39,702 bases of DNA. It comes from an uncultured Collinsella sp. Lineage in GTDB: Bacteria > Actinomycetota > Coriobacteriia > Coriobacteriales > Coriobacteriaceae. This document shows positions 39,612-39,702 of the stretch, one piece after another (position 1 is the stretch's first letter; each line of letters starts with the position of its first letter). The position numbers and the translations under genes were made by a program. Where the stretch lies: NCBI GenBank assembly GCA_900757465.1, contig CAAENY010000048.1, forward strand, positions 1 through 39,702. Reading direction: 5' to 3'. Below the pieces are notes generated by a model, which ran no database searches, was not told the DNA's origin, and saw only the letters and a list, made by a program, of their open reading frames with translations.

Positions 39612-39702
39612 CCCGAGCGACCACGTCAAGTGTCTCCGCAAGCCGCTTCAAGCCAAAAATGATCCATTATCCTCCGTCCCCGGAGGTGCGTTGACGGCGC
39701 CC

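Overview
The window is GC-rich bacterial chromosome that looks like a gut Coriobacteriia (Actinomycetota), most probably Collinsella. This is inferred from gene content (an NRMT-like Nramp paired with a MgtE-like sensor, NarL/LuxR-type two-component systems, a DUF362 ferredoxin protein, DUF4867), from Asp/Glu/Ala-rich proteins, and from the dense population of GGGGAC-type hairpin repeats between genes. No rRNA, tRNA, CRISPR array, phage gene or transposase gene was seen.

Layout. 1-5.4 kb: a lipoprotein, a PTS IIA(Glc)-type protein divergent from an RpiR regulator, pyrE with a possible short upstream ORF, a ROK sugar kinase, and a decayed glycoside-hydrolase 3' end. 5.5-9.8 kb: a run of + strand genes for zinc-ribbon proteins, an SPFH-domain protein and a lipoprotein, resembling the Bacillus YdjG/YdjI membrane-stress set without a PspA gene. 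9.9-14 kb: a - strand operon of a 7-TM degenerate sensor, a histidine kinase and a LuxR-type regulator with 4-nt overlaps. 14-19.1 kb: carbon and nucleoside use (6-phospho-beta-glucosidase, DUF4867, luxS, nucleoside hydrolase, ribokinase). 19.3-21.5 kb: an OatA-like acyltransferase. 22-25.2 kb: an NRMT-like transporter and MgtE/CBS-type sensor behind a long structured leader. 25.5-31.3 kb: an inactive-looking NodB protein, PRC-barrel and YtxH proteins, a CphA-N-like protein, a CNNM/CorC protein and hemolysin III. 31.4-33.8 kb: an alpha/beta hydrolase behind a two-operator promoter, and a DUF362 protein. 34.1-39.4 kb: a three-gene ABC exporter divergent from a histidine kinase and LuxR regulator, arranged like the B. 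subtilis linearmycin system.

The most unusual material is intergenic. Two copies of a large folded element (114-323 and 2942-3113) sit directly behind the stop codons of two unrelated - strand genes. They keep several helices by compensatory changes while the stem sequences differ. A second family consists of small hairpins with variable stems and a conserved GGGGAC(A/G)xxCTT loop; at least 14 units were seen, eight of them between 33.85 and 34.10 kb. Two further MITE-like inverted-repeat elements (21736-21963 and 39458-39611), a 60-nt element shared upstream of two sugar genes, and several operator-like palindromes complete the picture. All assignments were made by reading the sequence; no database search was run.
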